A stretch of 64,000 nt of DNA from Roseiarcus sp963753135. GTDB taxonomy: Bacteria > Pseudomonadota > Alphaproteobacteria > Rhizobiales > Beijerinckiaceae. The number at the start of each line of letters is the position of its first letter. Position 1 is the first letter of the stretch. Under the pieces are notes generated by a model. That model saw only the letters and a program-made list of their open reading frames with translations, was not told where the DNA came from and did not search any database. A program made the position numbers and the translations under genes. Shown here one piece after another: positions 33,714 to 42,051 of the stretch. The DNA lies in NCBI GenBank assembly GCA_963753135.1, contig CAVWBA010000018.1, positions 1 to 64,000 on the forward strand. The letters are read 5' to 3'.

Positions 33714-34563
33714 ATGAGCGCAGATCAGTTGGTTAAGCGGCGTCGCGCCGCCGCGGGAGGCCTGCCGATTGCAGGCGCGCTCGCTGTCGGGCTGTCGCTT
33801 GTCCTACCTGCCATGCCGGCGTTTGCCGCCGATGCGTTCTCGACCGATTGGGCGCCGGCCGCGAAGTCTCAGGCGCGCCTCATCGCAGGCGGCGGCGATC
33901 TCGCCGGTTTCGAGATCGCTCTCGCGCCGGGCGCGATCACCTATTGGCGCGATCCCGGCGACGCCGGCCTGCCGCCGACGCTGGATTTTTCTGCCTCCGA
34001 CAATGTCGCGAGCGTCGAACCGGAGTTTCCCGCGCCGAAGCGTATCAGAGAGGCCGACGGCGGCGAGGCGTTCGGCTACGATGGCGGGGTTGTCTTTCCC
34101 CTGCGAGTCAAGCCTCGCGACCCCGCGAAGCCTGTAACGCTCAAGCTCAACGCCGATTTCGCCGTGTGCGAGAAAGTGTGCCTGCCGGCCAAGGCGCATC
34201 TCGAGCTTAAGCTTCCCTCGGCTCGGAGCCTCGCCTCACGCAAGCGCGATCAATGCGGCGCTCGCCGCCGTCCCACGCGCCGTTCCGCCGAAGGATTTCG
34301 GCGCGCTCGAGGCGCTCGACGCGGATAGCTGGCGCCTCTGCTCGGCCCATGAGGACGGCCCACCGCGCGACCTGTTCGTCGAGGCGCCGGAGGGCTGGTG
34401 GATGAAGACGACGCCCGCGCATGCCGACGGAGGCCGGGATTGCTTCACGCTGACGATCGGCGACAAGCCCAAGGACGCCGCCTTTCCGGTTGCGCTGCGC
34501 CTTACGCTGACCGGCGGCGCAGGGCCGGTGGAGACGACGATCCAGGCCGCGCCGAAAACTTAG
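33714..34563 (+). pseudogene. DsbD-type thiol:disulfide interchange N-domain protein, frameshifted
   Basis: Exported protein related to the N-terminal domain of DsbD/ScsB-like proteins. A signal peptide (basic VKRRRAAAGG, cleavage near AFA-AD at residue ~38) leads to WAPAAKSQARLIAGGGDLAG, YWRDPGDAGLPPTLDFSAS, and the paired cysteines FAVCEKVCLPAKA expected to be redox active. After LELKLPS the frame fails; the continuation HASAINAALAAVPRAVPP, LDADSWRLCSAHEDGPPRDL and TLTIGDKPKDAAFPVALRLT is in the next frame and stops at 34563. The indel lies between about 34213 and 34230. Periplasmic role in thiol chemistry is inferred. Confidence 0.75.
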
Positions 34564-34686
34564 GCGCCTGTTTTCACCAATCCCTTGCGGCGTCAGCCCC
34601 GCTTTACGGGCGAAGCGCCCGTCGTCTAGTGTCCCGCCGCGTCTGCGTCCGCGGCGCGACCAACCTGCAACCGAGGACTGCGCCCC

Positions 34687-35174
34687 ATGACCATCAAAGT
34701 CGGCGATCGCCTGCCCAACGTCACCGTGCGTCTCGTGACCCCTGACGGGCCGAAGCCGGTGGAAACGAAGGATTACTTCGCCGGCAAGAAATCGTTCTGT
34801 TCGGCCTGCCGGGCGCCTTCACCCCGACCTGCCACAAAAACCATCTGCCCGGCTTCATTGTCAGCGAGGCTGCGTTCAAGGCCAAGGGAGTCGATGCGAT
34901 CGCCATGACCTCGGTCAACGACCATTTCGTGCTCCAGGCCTGGTCGGACGCGACGGGCGCCAAGGGCCACATCGATTTTCTCGCTGACGGGGCCGGCGAC
35001 TTCGCCAAGGCGCTTGGCCTCGAGTTTGACGCTTCAGCCGGCGGCCTGGGCTTGCGCTCCAAGCGATACGCCATGTTGGTGGAGGACGGAGTGGTGAAAG
35101 AGCTCAACATCGAGCCCTCGCCCGGCCAAGCCGACATTTCGAGCGCTGCGCATCTCCTGGAGCAGATGAAGTAG
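34687..35174 (+). pseudogene. peroxiredoxin (Prx5-like), frameshifted
   Basis: Atypical 2-Cys peroxiredoxin that reduces peroxides. It begins IKVGDRLPNVTVRLVTPDG and reaches DYFAGKK, where one base is missing (about 34790). In the next frame follows VLFGLPGAFTPTCHKNHLPG with the peroxidatic cysteine in the TPTC motif, then DAIAMTSVNDHFVLQAWSD, LADGAGDFAKALGLEFD and YAMLVEDGVVKELNIEPSPG. Restored length ~162 residues is normal. The thiol donor is probably glutaredoxin/glutathione, judged from family. Confidence 0.85.
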
Positions 35175-35240
35175 GCGGACTGAGGGTTGGCTCGGCTCGC
35201 CCGATTTCGTGGGCGCAATTCACGCGCTACGGCGCAATGC

Positions 35241-35299
35241 TCGAGTTGACAGAGTAGAGGAGGATGAACCGCGTTGCTGCGTCAAATTCGAGTTGACAG
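35241..35299 (+). promoter_or_regulatory. twin TTGACA direct repeats upstream of small cysteine-rich gene
   Basis: TCGAGTTGACAG occurs at 35241-35252 and again at 35288-35299, 47 bases apart. Each contains a consensus -35 hexamer. Downstream of the second, TACGCT at 35314-35319 is 17 bases away and could be the -10. Between them AGGAGG-ATG opens a ten-codon frame ending in the second repeat. Possibly tandem promoters. Confidence 0.35.
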
Positions 35300-35355
35300 G
35301 AAACGACCACATAATTACGCTGGAGAACGTAGCAACTCCGGCAAGGAGAATTTTC

Positions 35356-35556
35356 ATGTTACGAATATCGATCGCAATTGCAGCGGTAATGTTCATTGTG
35401 AATGCAAGTGAGGCTTGTACGACGTGCAAAGGCACGAGGGGAACAGGTCAGAAGAGTATGCAATGTCACACCCTCGTTGGTTCGAAGAATCTGAAAGGGG
35501 AGGCATACAAGAGCGAATGGAATAAATGTATCGAGAATCCTGACAATTACAAATAG
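35356..35556 (+). CDS. small exported cysteine-rich protein, PsiF-repeat-like
   Basis: Protein of 66 residues with AAGGAG eight bases before its ATG. The signal peptide RISIAIAAVMFIVNASEA is followed by CTTCKGTRGTGQKSMQCHTL and then NLKGEAYKSEWNKCIENP. The spacing M-x-C-x(n)-LKG-x3-K-x5-C-I resembles one PsiF repeat (LKGxxRKxFMxxC), a periplasmic domain of unknown role. Four cysteines could form two disulfides. Codon use and base composition are clearly AT-richer than in the neighbours, which suggests transfer. No gene on either side hints at a function. Confidence 0.6.
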   Translation: MLRISIAIAAVMFIVNASEACTTCKGTRGTGQKSMQCHTLVGSKNLKGEAYKSEWNKCIENPDNYK

Positions 35557-35631
35557 AAGGGAAAAACACTGTCGCCGAGCGTGGCCGATACAGGCGAGCC
35601 GAGGCGGCGATAGGCGTCGTCATTCTCGATA

Positions 35632-35662
35632 GGCCGTCGAAAGACACGCGTCTCCGACGGCC
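35632..35662. terminator. perfect hairpin between convergent genes
   Basis: GGCCGTCG (35632-35639) and CGACGGCC (35655-35662) form an 8-bp stem around AAAGACACGCGTCTC, which itself can pair AGAC with GTCT. Likely terminator of the small cysteine-rich gene. A near copy, CGATAGGCGTCG, lies at 35609-35620. Confidence 0.55.
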
Positions 35663-35670
35663 GATTTCAC

Positions 35671-35909
35671 TCAAGCAGGTTTACTCGCCCTGATCAGCAT
35701 CGTGATCCCGGGCAGCATGACCTCCGTGCCTCGATCCTGAAGCCGGCGTCGCGCAAAACCCGCTCGACATGAGCAGGGGTGAGGCACACGGCGGTCGCTG
35801 AACCGTTCGCCGCCGATGTCGGCATCATCGACAGGCCTTCGTAGAACCTCTTGTCGGGGAATATCTGTTCGCCGCGCAGCGAACGATTTGCCCAATCAAC
35901 GTTTTCCAC
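35671..35909 (-). pseudogene. C-terminal remnant, possibly of a methyltransferase
   Basis: Fragment reading SLRGEQIFPDKRFYEGLSMM, then VCLTPAHVERVLRDAGFRIE and, after one missing base near 35729, TEVMLPGITMLIRASKP. The latter part looks like the C-terminal strands of a class I SAM-dependent methyltransferase (helix, AGFR, beta hairpin). There is no room for an N-terminal SAM domain, because cobT begins at 35936 in the opposite direction. It is therefore a truncated and frameshifted relic, or a short domain of unknown kind. Confidence 0.4.
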
Positions 35910-35935
35910 TGCAGCGCAATATCGACTATAGCGGC

Positions 35936-36979
35936 ATGATCCTCCTGGAGACCATCGTGACCGCTACCCGCCCTTTCGACGATATCCGCGCGCTTCTCGA
36001 GAAAATGCCAAAGGCCGACGAGGCGGCGCGGTCGGCGGCCCGCGAGCGCGAGGGGCAACTGACCAAGCCGGCCGGCTCGCTCGGCCGGCTCGAGGAGATT
36101 TCCGAATGGATGGCGGCCTGGCAGGGATCGGCGCGGCCGCATGTCGATCGGCCCTTGGTCGCGGTCTTCGCCGGCAATCATGGGGTCGTCGCCCAAGGCG
36201 TCTCCGCCTTCCCGCATCGGTCACCCAGGCGATGGTGGCGAATTTCCAGGCCGGCGGCGCGGCAATCAACCAGATCTGCAAGACCTTTGACATCTCGCTC
36301 AAGGTTTACGAACTGGCGCTGGAGAAGCCGACCGGCGACATCACGCAGGAGCCGGCGCTCGACGAAAAAGTCTGCGCGGCCACTATGGCCTTCGGCATGG
36401 AGGCGCTCGCCTCCGAACCCGATCTGCTCGTGCTTGGCGAGATGGGCATTGGCAACACGACGGCGGCCGCCGCGATTTACCACGCGCTTCACGGCGGCGA
36501 GGCGGAGGAGTGGGTTGGCCGGGGGACCGGCGTCGACGATGAGGGTCTCAGGCGCAAAGCGGACGCCGTCCGCGCCGCAGTCGCGCTTCATAAGCCCTAT
36601 CTTGACGATCCGCTCGAGGTTCTGGCGCGCCTCGGGGGGCGCGAAACCGCAGCGATCGCAGGCGCGATCCTCGCCGCACGCCTACGCAGAACGCCGGTGC
36701 TGCTCGACGGCTTCGTCGTGTGCGCGGCCGCGGCGGTGCTGCTGGCCCTCGACGATTCCGCGCTCGACCATTGCCTCGCCGCCCACCTCTCGGCTGAGCG
36801 CGCCCATCGGCACGCGCTCAAGCTGATCGGCAAAGCTCCGCTGCTCGATCTTGGAATGCGGCTCGGCGAAGGCTCGGGCGGGGCGCTCGCGGTCGGCGTC
36901 GTGAAGGCGGCGGTCACCTGCCACAACGGCATGGCGACCTTCGCGGAGGCCGGGCGTTGCGGGCAAGGAGGAGCCTTGA
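35936..36979 (+). pseudogene. cobT: nicotinate-nucleotide:dimethylbenzimidazole phosphoribosyltransferase, two frameshifts
   Basis: Enzyme that makes alpha-ribazole phosphate for the lower ligand of cobalamin. N-terminal half: REGQLTKPAGSLGRLEEISE and FAGNHGVVAQGVSAFP. At about 36215 one G is missing; the chain continues in another frame as ASVTQAMVANFQAGGAAINQ, LLVLGEMGIGNTTAAAAIYH, GRGTGVDDEGLRRK, GRETAAIAGAILAA, LLDGFVVCAAAAVLLALD and LDLGMRLGEGSGGALAVGVV, ending ATFAEAG. A G-run near 36949-36951 has one base too many; restoring it gives VAGKEEP and a stop at 36977-36979. As written, the second shift fuses cobT to the following SnoaL-like gene, which is an artefact of the indel. Restored length ~347 residues is normal. 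Confidence 0.88.
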
Positions 36980-37026
36980 GCGGCGCAGAGCGTTTTGATC
37001 GCGCCGCCGAGGTGAAGAGGCGAACC

Positions 37027-37413
37027 ATGACAGACGATGCGCGCCAAATCCGTGAGCTCGTCGACTCCTGGATCGCCGCCAGCAAGGCTCATGATCTGCC
37101 CGCGCTCATGGACATGATGACGGACGACGTCGTCTTCATGACGCCAGGCCGGCCGCCGTTCGGGAAGGCTGAGTTCGCAGCCGACAGCGAACGCATGAAG
37201 GGCGCCGCGATCGACGCCCGCGCCGATGTGCAGGAGATCGAGGTCTTCGGTCCGCGGGCCTTCATCCGCAACCATATTCAGGCCGAGCTGACCTTCACTG
37301 GCCAAGCGCCTCGACGTATGTCGGGCTACGCAATGACCGTCTTGCGCAAGGACGCCGATGGCCGCTGGCGCATCGCCCGTGACGCCAATCTGGTCGTGCC
37401 GGAGGAAGCGTGA
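37027..37413 (+). CDS. SnoaL-like/YybH-type (DUF4440) protein
   Basis: Small alpha+beta-barrel protein of 128 residues: QIRELVDSWIAASKAHDLPA, LMDMMTDDVVFMTPGRPPFG, FIRNHIQAELTF, GYAMTVLRKDADGRWRIARD. Typical of the SgcJ/EcaC/YybH group in the NTF2-like superfamily; function and ligand unknown. ATG 37027 is the natural start, 48 bases after the restored cobT stop; the longer open frame that joins it to cobT results from a one-base insertion. Confidence 0.75.
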   Translation: MTDDARQIRELVDSWIAASKAHDLPALMDMMTDDVVFMTPGRPPFGKAEFAADSERMKGAAIDARADVQEIEVFGPRAFIRNHIQAELTFTGQAPRRMSGYAMTVLRKDADGRWRIARDANLVVPEEA

Positions 37414-37446
37414 GTTAGACGGTCATGCCATGAAGGGTGACGACGA

Positions 37447-38116
37447 TTGACGAACAGACGCAATTGGAGCGAGGTCGATGCCTATTTCGCCAAGGACACT
37501 GATCGGGTCAGACCCGGCGCTTGAGGAGGCGCTGGCTGCCAACGCTGCGGCCGGGCTGCCGTCGATCGATGTTTCGGCTCCGCAGGGCAAGCTGATCCAT
37601 CTGCTCGCGCGCATGTCGGGCGCACGCAAAGCGCTCGAGATCGGGACGCTGGGCGGCTATTCGACCATCTGGCTGGCGCGGGCCTTGCCCGACGACGGCC
37701 GGCTCATCACGCTCGAAGTGAGCCCCAGACATGCCGAGATCGCGCGCCGCAACGTCGCCCGCGCTGGGCTTGGGAGCAAAGTGGAGATCCGAACTGGCGC
37801 GGCGCTCACGACCCTCCCCAAGCTCGAGGCCGAAGGGCTCGCCCCATTCGATTTCGTGTTCATCGACGCCGACAAGACCAATAATGCGGCCTATCTCGAA
37901 TGGGCCTTGCGCCTGTCGCGGCCGGGAACCGTGATCGTGGTCGACAATGTGGTGCGGGAGGGCGAGGTGGCCGACCCGGCAAGCCGCGACCCGGACGCCG
38001 TCGGCGTGCGGCGCATGTTCGAATTGATGGCGCGCGAGCCACGGCTGAGCGCGACCGCAATCCAGACTGTCGGCGCCAAGGGTTGGGACGGCTTCGCGCT
38101 GGCCGTTGTGGACTGA
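37447..38116 (+). CDS. O-methyltransferase (caffeoyl-CoA OMT-like), frameshift near N terminus
   Basis: SAM-dependent O-methyltransferase. The conserved part reads SDPALEEALAANAAAGLPSI, APQGKLIHLLARMSGARKAL, SAM motif LEIGTLGGYSTIWLARALP, FDFVFIDADKTNNAAYLEWA and TVIVVDNVVREGEVADP. The usual N terminus (NWSEVDAYFAK) is present upstream in a different frame, starting at TTG 37447 with AAGGGTGA six bases before. One base lost near 37495 joins the two. An ATG at 37478 gives an intact but shortened product. Substrate unknown. Confidence 0.8.
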
Positions 38117-38133
38117 GGCGCGTCGCCCCCTGC

Positions 38134-39148
38134 CTATAGCGCTCGATCCACAGGATGGAGCTGCAGCCCAGCCGCTGAGCTTTCTGTGCGCGCCATGCCC
38201 TGCCCGAAACGGCGGTACCAAAGACCGGTGAGGATCGGCACGACAATCGATGTCACCACAATGCAGATCGCAACAAGCACCGTCGCCTGCTGTACCGTAG
38301 GCGCGAATTGCGGAGCGACGGCCGCAATCGCCACCGGGTTGGCGGCCGCTGCTCCGGCGGTGGATGACGCGGCGATGCCGGCGGTGCCCGTTCCCCGTCC
38401 GATCAGCTTGTCGGCGATGATCAGCGGCGCGCCCGTCAGCACAATGACGGATAAGGCAAGCGCGACGCCGAGGCCCGCGAGCGGCGAGAGAAGCGTGTGC
38501 AGATCGATCGTGTTGCCGAGCGCGAAGGCGAAGAAGGGAATCATCAACTGGCCGCCGGGCGCGAAAAACTCCCTGAGCTTCGGATCGAGATTGCCGAGCG
38601 CGAAGCCGACCAGGAACGGAAGCACGGCGCCGACAAAGACCTGCGGCTCGAAATGTGCCGCCCCGGACGCGCCGAGGATGATCATGCTCATCAAGGGTCC
38701 GGACTCGATCGAGGTCAGGACGAAAGCGCCTGCTTCCTCCTTCGTGCCGTAGGTTTGCATCAAGCGACGCGTAGAGACCGCCATTCGTCATATCGACGGC
38801 GCAGACGATGGCGAGAATCGAAAGGCCGGCGAAAAAGCCAGTCTGAATGCCCTCTGGCGGAATAAACCGGGAAGCGACGAGAACGATCAGCCAGGCGGCG
38901 AAGAATTTGGTCAGGACGAGCGTTCCGGACTTGCGCAGCACGGTCCCGGTCGCGCGAAGCGTGATCGACGCCCCCATGCAGAAGAACCACACAGCGAGGA
39001 TCGGAATGACGCCGGTCATGATTCCCTGGGTGAAGCCCTTGAAATAGGCAGGAGCGCTCGGTGCGAAGGTCTTGCAAAGCGCGCCGAGCATAAGGGGCGC
39101 CAGCATCAGGCCGCCCGGAACTCTGTCGACGAACGCCTTGATCCTCAC
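38134..39148 (-). pseudogene. kdgT: 2-keto-3-deoxygluconate permease, frameshifted
   Basis: KdgT-family secondary transporter with about ten membrane segments. N-terminal part: RVPGGLMLAPLMLGALCKTF, FFCMGASITLRATGTVLRKS, IVCAVDMTNGGLYAS. Then one extra T in TCGCTTGATG (about 38760) shifts the frame. The rest is LMQTYGTKEEAGAFVLTSIE, PFLVGFALGNLDPKLREFF, PFFAFALGNTIDLHTLL and GIAASSTAGAAAANPVAIAA. Restored length ~337 residues fits the family, which imports 2-keto-3-deoxygluconate from pectin/alginate breakdown with protons. No other hexuronate genes are nearby. Confidence 0.85.
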
Positions 39149-39182
39149 GCTCGCGCTCCCTCCCCTCTCATCCCGACCAGGA

Positions 39183-39632
39183 TCACCGCTTCGGCTTGTC
39201 GATCAGCTTCGCAAGGCGATGCAGCGCGAACGCGTAGCCTTGCGTTCCACAACCGACGATGACGCCCGAGGCGACGCCCGAAACATAGGAATGATGCCGG
39301 AAAGGCTCTCGTCTGTGCACGTTGGTAATATGCACTTCGATGATCGGCCCGTCGAAGGCGTTCAAGGCATCGAGGATGGCGACCGACGTATGGGTGAAGG
39401 CGGCCGGATTGATGACAATGCCGGCGGCGCGCTCACGGGCGGCGTGAATCCACTCGATGATCTCGTATTCGCGGTTGCTCTGATGGAACTCGATCGCAAG
39501 CCCGAGTTCCGTTCCGAGGCGGCGGCAGTCCGCTTCCACGTCGGCAAGCGTCTCGCGGCCGTAGATCTCCGGCTCGCGCTGGCCGAGCAGATTGAGATTG
39601 GGGCCGTTCAGGACAACGACGATCGGATTCAC
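39183..39632 (-). CDS. aroQ: type II 3-dehydroquinate dehydratase
   Basis: Third enzyme of the shikimate pathway, 149 residues, dodecameric in the family. Motifs: VVVLNGPNLNLLGQREPEIYG with the active-site Arg/Tyr, LAIEFHQSNREYEIIEWIHA, GIVINPAAFTHTSVAILDAL with the base loop, IEVHITNVHRREPFRHHSYV with the catalytic His, and GVIVGCGTQGYAFAL. Complete. Stands alone here; accB/accC often follow it in other alphaproteobacteria but not in this window. Confidence 0.95.
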   Translation of the reverse strand: MNPIVVVLNGPNLNLLGQREPEIYGRETLADVEADCRRLGTELGLAIEFHQSNREYEIIEWIHAARERAAGIVINPAAFTHTSVAILDALNAFDGPIIEVHITNVHRREPFRHHSYVSGVASGVIVGCGTQGYAFALHRLAKLIDKPKR

Positions 39633-39713
39633 GCGAGTTTCCTTGAAGGCGCGCCGCCAGCGCCCTTAAAGCAACGTCTCTAACACGGCGGGACGGCCCA
39701 CGCATGCCGGCCA

Positions 39714-40106
39714 TCAATAGTGGGCGATGAGGACCATCGGTTTTGTCTGCAATTCGCCGGGAGGAAAGGTCTGGACGCCGTCCGGCCCGGCGCCTGCCCA
39801 CAAGCCGACATCGGCAGGGCCAATCCCGTTGCGGCGCAGCTCCGCCTGCACGTTCTCGATCCGCCGATTGAGAATGCGGGCGCGCCGTTCCGCGTCCCCC
39901 GTCACCTTCGCCCGCTGGTTGACATCGATCAGCGTCACCGTTTGCGGCGCTGCGCCCGCGGCGGCGTCGACGACCATCTGGCGGCCGACCACGGTCAAGG
40001 ACGACCCTCGCCACGCCGCCTCGTAGAGGTAGTCGCGCTTGACCACTGGCGGCGTCGCGCATCCCGTCACCATCAACGCGATCGCGCAGCAAAGGCGCCT
40101 GGTCAT
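39714..40106 (-). CDS. small lipoprotein, family not recognised
   Basis: Protein of 130 residues with a lipoprotein signal (TRRLCCAIALMVTGC, lipobox VTGC), then PPVVKRDYLYEAAWRG, LIDVNQRAKVTGDAERRARI, ENVQAELRRNGIGPADVGLW and a C-terminal PMVLIAHY. The open frame extends further upstream, but ATG 40106 places the lipobox correctly. A helical central part rich in Arg may dimerise. No family recognised. Confidence 0.6.
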   Translation of the reverse strand: MTRRLCCAIALMVTGCATPPVVKRDYLYEAAWRGSSLTVVGRQMVVDAAAGAAPQTVTLIDVNQRAKVTGDAERRARILNRRIENVQAELRRNGIGPADVGLWAGAGPDGVQTFPPGELQTKPMVLIAHY

Positions 40107-40218
40107 CCGAAGAGGCTTCCCGCACTTCCCGCCGGAACCCTGCTTCGCGAGCCGCGCTAAACCGTGGGACATGGAACTGCGAAGCACTCAATCGTCATTT
40201 GGCTCAGCCTCGATGTTG

Positions 40219-40518
40219 TCAGGCCTTGGCAGAAATTTCGGTGCAGGTCTTCAAGATTACGTCGCCATCGAGAATGGGTTTGGCGATGCCAAAAAAGCGC
40301 GCAACGGTCTCTGAATTGTTATGAGCATCCATCGCCGACGAATTAATGAACCGCTCGTACGTCGTAAACACGCAAGGGTCTTCGTTGTCTTGGGAGACGA
40401 AGAAGCCGACAGTGCCAGTCTCATTCTTGCGAACATTCTCCGCGACGTCGAGCAGTGCCTTGGACATCGTCCGTTCATGACCTTTGCGAGCGCGGATGAC
40501 AGCCGTAATCGTAATCAT
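40219..40518 (-). CDS. antibiotic-biosynthesis monooxygenase (ABM) family protein
   Basis: Ferredoxin-like small protein of 99 residues: ITITAVIRARKGHERTMSKA, ETGTVGFFVSQDNEDPC, FTTYERFINSSAMDAHNNSE. This pattern (ITVxARIKAKPGxE ... YExYxDxxAxDAHxxS) is that of putative quinol monooxygenases/ABM proteins such as YgiN. Likely acts as a dimer on quinones or aldehydes; substrate unknown. It stands 28 bases downstream of the aldehyde dehydrogenase on the same strand and may share its mRNA. Confidence 0.8.
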   Translation of the reverse strand: MITITAVIRARKGHERTMSKALLDVAENVRKNETGTVGFFVSQDNEDPCVFTTYERFINSSAMDAHNNSETVARFFGIAKPILDGDVILKTCTEISAKA

Positions 40519-40546
40519 TGTTTCTTGTCTCCGATTGCGGTTCGCC

Positions 40547-42019
40547 TCAGCCGTGCCACGCCGCGACGGTCTTCAGCGCCGAGAACCCGTAGAGCGCCTC
40601 GAAGCCCTTCTCGCGGCCGTGACCCGATTTGCCGACCCCGCCGAACGGCAGCTCAACGCCGCCGCCCGCGCCGTAATTGTTGAGGAACACCTGCCCTGCG
40701 CGCAACGCCTTGGCGAGCCGCATCTGCCGTCCCCCGTCGGCGGTCCAGACGCCGGCCACGAGGCCGTAGCCGGTCCCGTTGGCGATCGCGATCGCCTCGG
40801 CCTCGTCATCAAAGGGAATGATGACCTGGACGGGACCGAAGATTTCCTCCTGAGCGAGGCGATGAGCTGGTCCGACATCGGCGAACAGGGTCGGGGCAAC
40901 GTAATGTCCGCCGGCAGGCGCGCCATCCACGATCTGGCCGGTTGCGGCCGTCTTGAGATCTGCGCCCTCGGCGATGAACCGACTGACGATCGACTTCTGC
41001 CGCTCGGAGATCAGCGGGCCGACGTCGAGATCCGCGTCCGCCGGACCGACCTTGAGGGTCTTGTAGCGCGCCGCCATACGCTCGACGACTTCGCCATAAC
41101 GCTTGCGCTCGACCAGAATGCGCGAGGCGGCGGAACAGGTCTGCCCCGCATTCTGGATGCCGGCATTGACCAGGAAGGGCAAAGCGCGCTCAAGGTCGGC
41201 GTCGGCGAACACAAGTTGCGGCGACTTGCCGCCAAGTTCGAGCGTCACCGGCGCGACGTGGCGCGCCGCGGCTTCTTGCACCAGAGCGCCCACAGTGACC
41301 GAGCCGGTAAAGGAGAGATGCCTCACGCCAGGATGGGCGGCGAGCGCCGCGCCCGCCTCTTCGCCGAGGCCCGGGACGACATTGAGCGCGCCTGCCGGAA
41401 AACCTGCCTCGCGTGCGAGATCGGCGAGCGCGAGCGAGGTGAGGCAGGCTTCCTCCGCAGGCTTGAGCACACAGGCGTTGCCCATCGCAAGCGCCGCCCC
41501 GATGGTGCGCCCAGCGATCTGCATCGGATAGTTCCACGGCACGATGTGGCCGGTCACCCCGTGCGGCTCGCGCAAAGTGTAGACCGTGTAGCCGTCGAGA
41601 TAGGGGATGGTTTCGCCCATCACCTTGTCGGCCGCGCCGGCGTAGAACTCCATGTAGCGCGCCATCGCCAGCGCATCCGCACGGCCCTGCTTCAAGGGCT
41701 TGCCGACGTCAAGCGCCTCGATGCGCGCCAACTCATCGACCCGCTCGTTAATCAGTCCCGCGAGCTTCATGAGCAGCCGCCCGCGCTCGGTTGCGGTGAG
41801 CTTGCCCCATTCGCCGCCAAGCGCGCGTTCCGCCGCCTCGACCGCCGCATCGATGTCTGCAGCCTCTCCGCGGGCGATCTCCCCGATCTCGACCCCGCGC
41901 GATGGGTCTTCGAGCGGAAGGCGGCGCCCCGATTGCGGCTCGACCCAGCGCCCGTCGATGAAGCACTTGTCGGAATCGAACCAAGTCGGCCTTGCGCTCG
42001 TGCGAACTCGTTCCAGCAT
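40547..42019 (-). CDS. NAD(P)-dependent aldehyde dehydrogenase
   Basis: ALDH superfamily enzyme, 490 residues. CFIDGRWVEPQSGRRLPLED start; PWNYPMQIAGRTIGAALAMG; catalytic Glu in VTLELGGKSPQLVFADADL; catalytic Cys in NAGQTCSAASRILVE; FGPVQVIIPFDDEAEAIAIA; GYGLVAGVWTADGG; PFGGVGKSGHGREKGFEAL. All active residues present. Closest in style to betaine-aldehyde or gamma-aminobutyraldehyde dehydrogenases, but the substrate is uncertain. ATG 42019 is chosen by the conserved N terminus. It lies 32 bases after the MetE-like gene on the same strand, with the ABM gene downstream; an oxidative pathway of three genes is possible. Confidence 0.9.
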   Translation of the reverse strand: MLERVRTSARPTWFDSDKCFIDGRWVEPQSGRRLPLEDPSRGVEIGEIARGEAADIDAAVEAAERALGGEWGKLTATERGRLLMKLAGLINERVDELARIEALDVGKPLKQGRADALAMARYMEFYAGAADKVMGETIPYLDGYTVYTLREPHGVTGHIVPWNYPMQIAGRTIGAALAMGNACVLKPAEEACLTSLALADLAREAGFPAGALNVVPGLGEEAGAALAAHPGVRHLSFTGSVTVGALVQEAAARHVAPVTLELGGKSPQLVFADADLERALPFLVNAGIQNAGQTCSAASRILVERKRYGEVVERMAARYKTLKVGPADADLDVGPLISERQKSIVSRFIAEGADLKTAATGQIVDGAPAGGHYVAPTLFADVGPAHRLAQEEIFGPVQVIIPFDDEAEAIAIANGTGYGLVAGVWTADGGRQMRLAKALRAGQVFLNNYGAGGGVELPFGGVGKSGHGREKGFEALYGFSALKTVAAWHG

Positions 42020-42051
42020 CCGTGTGAATCCATGTGCCTCGTGTGGACGGA

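Noticed and set aside
35557..35935. Possible cobalamin riboswitch upstream of cobT
   Set aside because: No B12-box-like sequence or the expected long structured leader was found; the region is taken by a simple hairpin and the gene remnant.
36106..37413. Apparent fusion of CobT with a SnoaL-like domain
   Set aside because: Removing one G from the run near 36949-36951 gives the normal cobT end and a stop at 36977-36979; the SnoaL-like gene has its own ATG at 37027. The fusion is an indel artefact.
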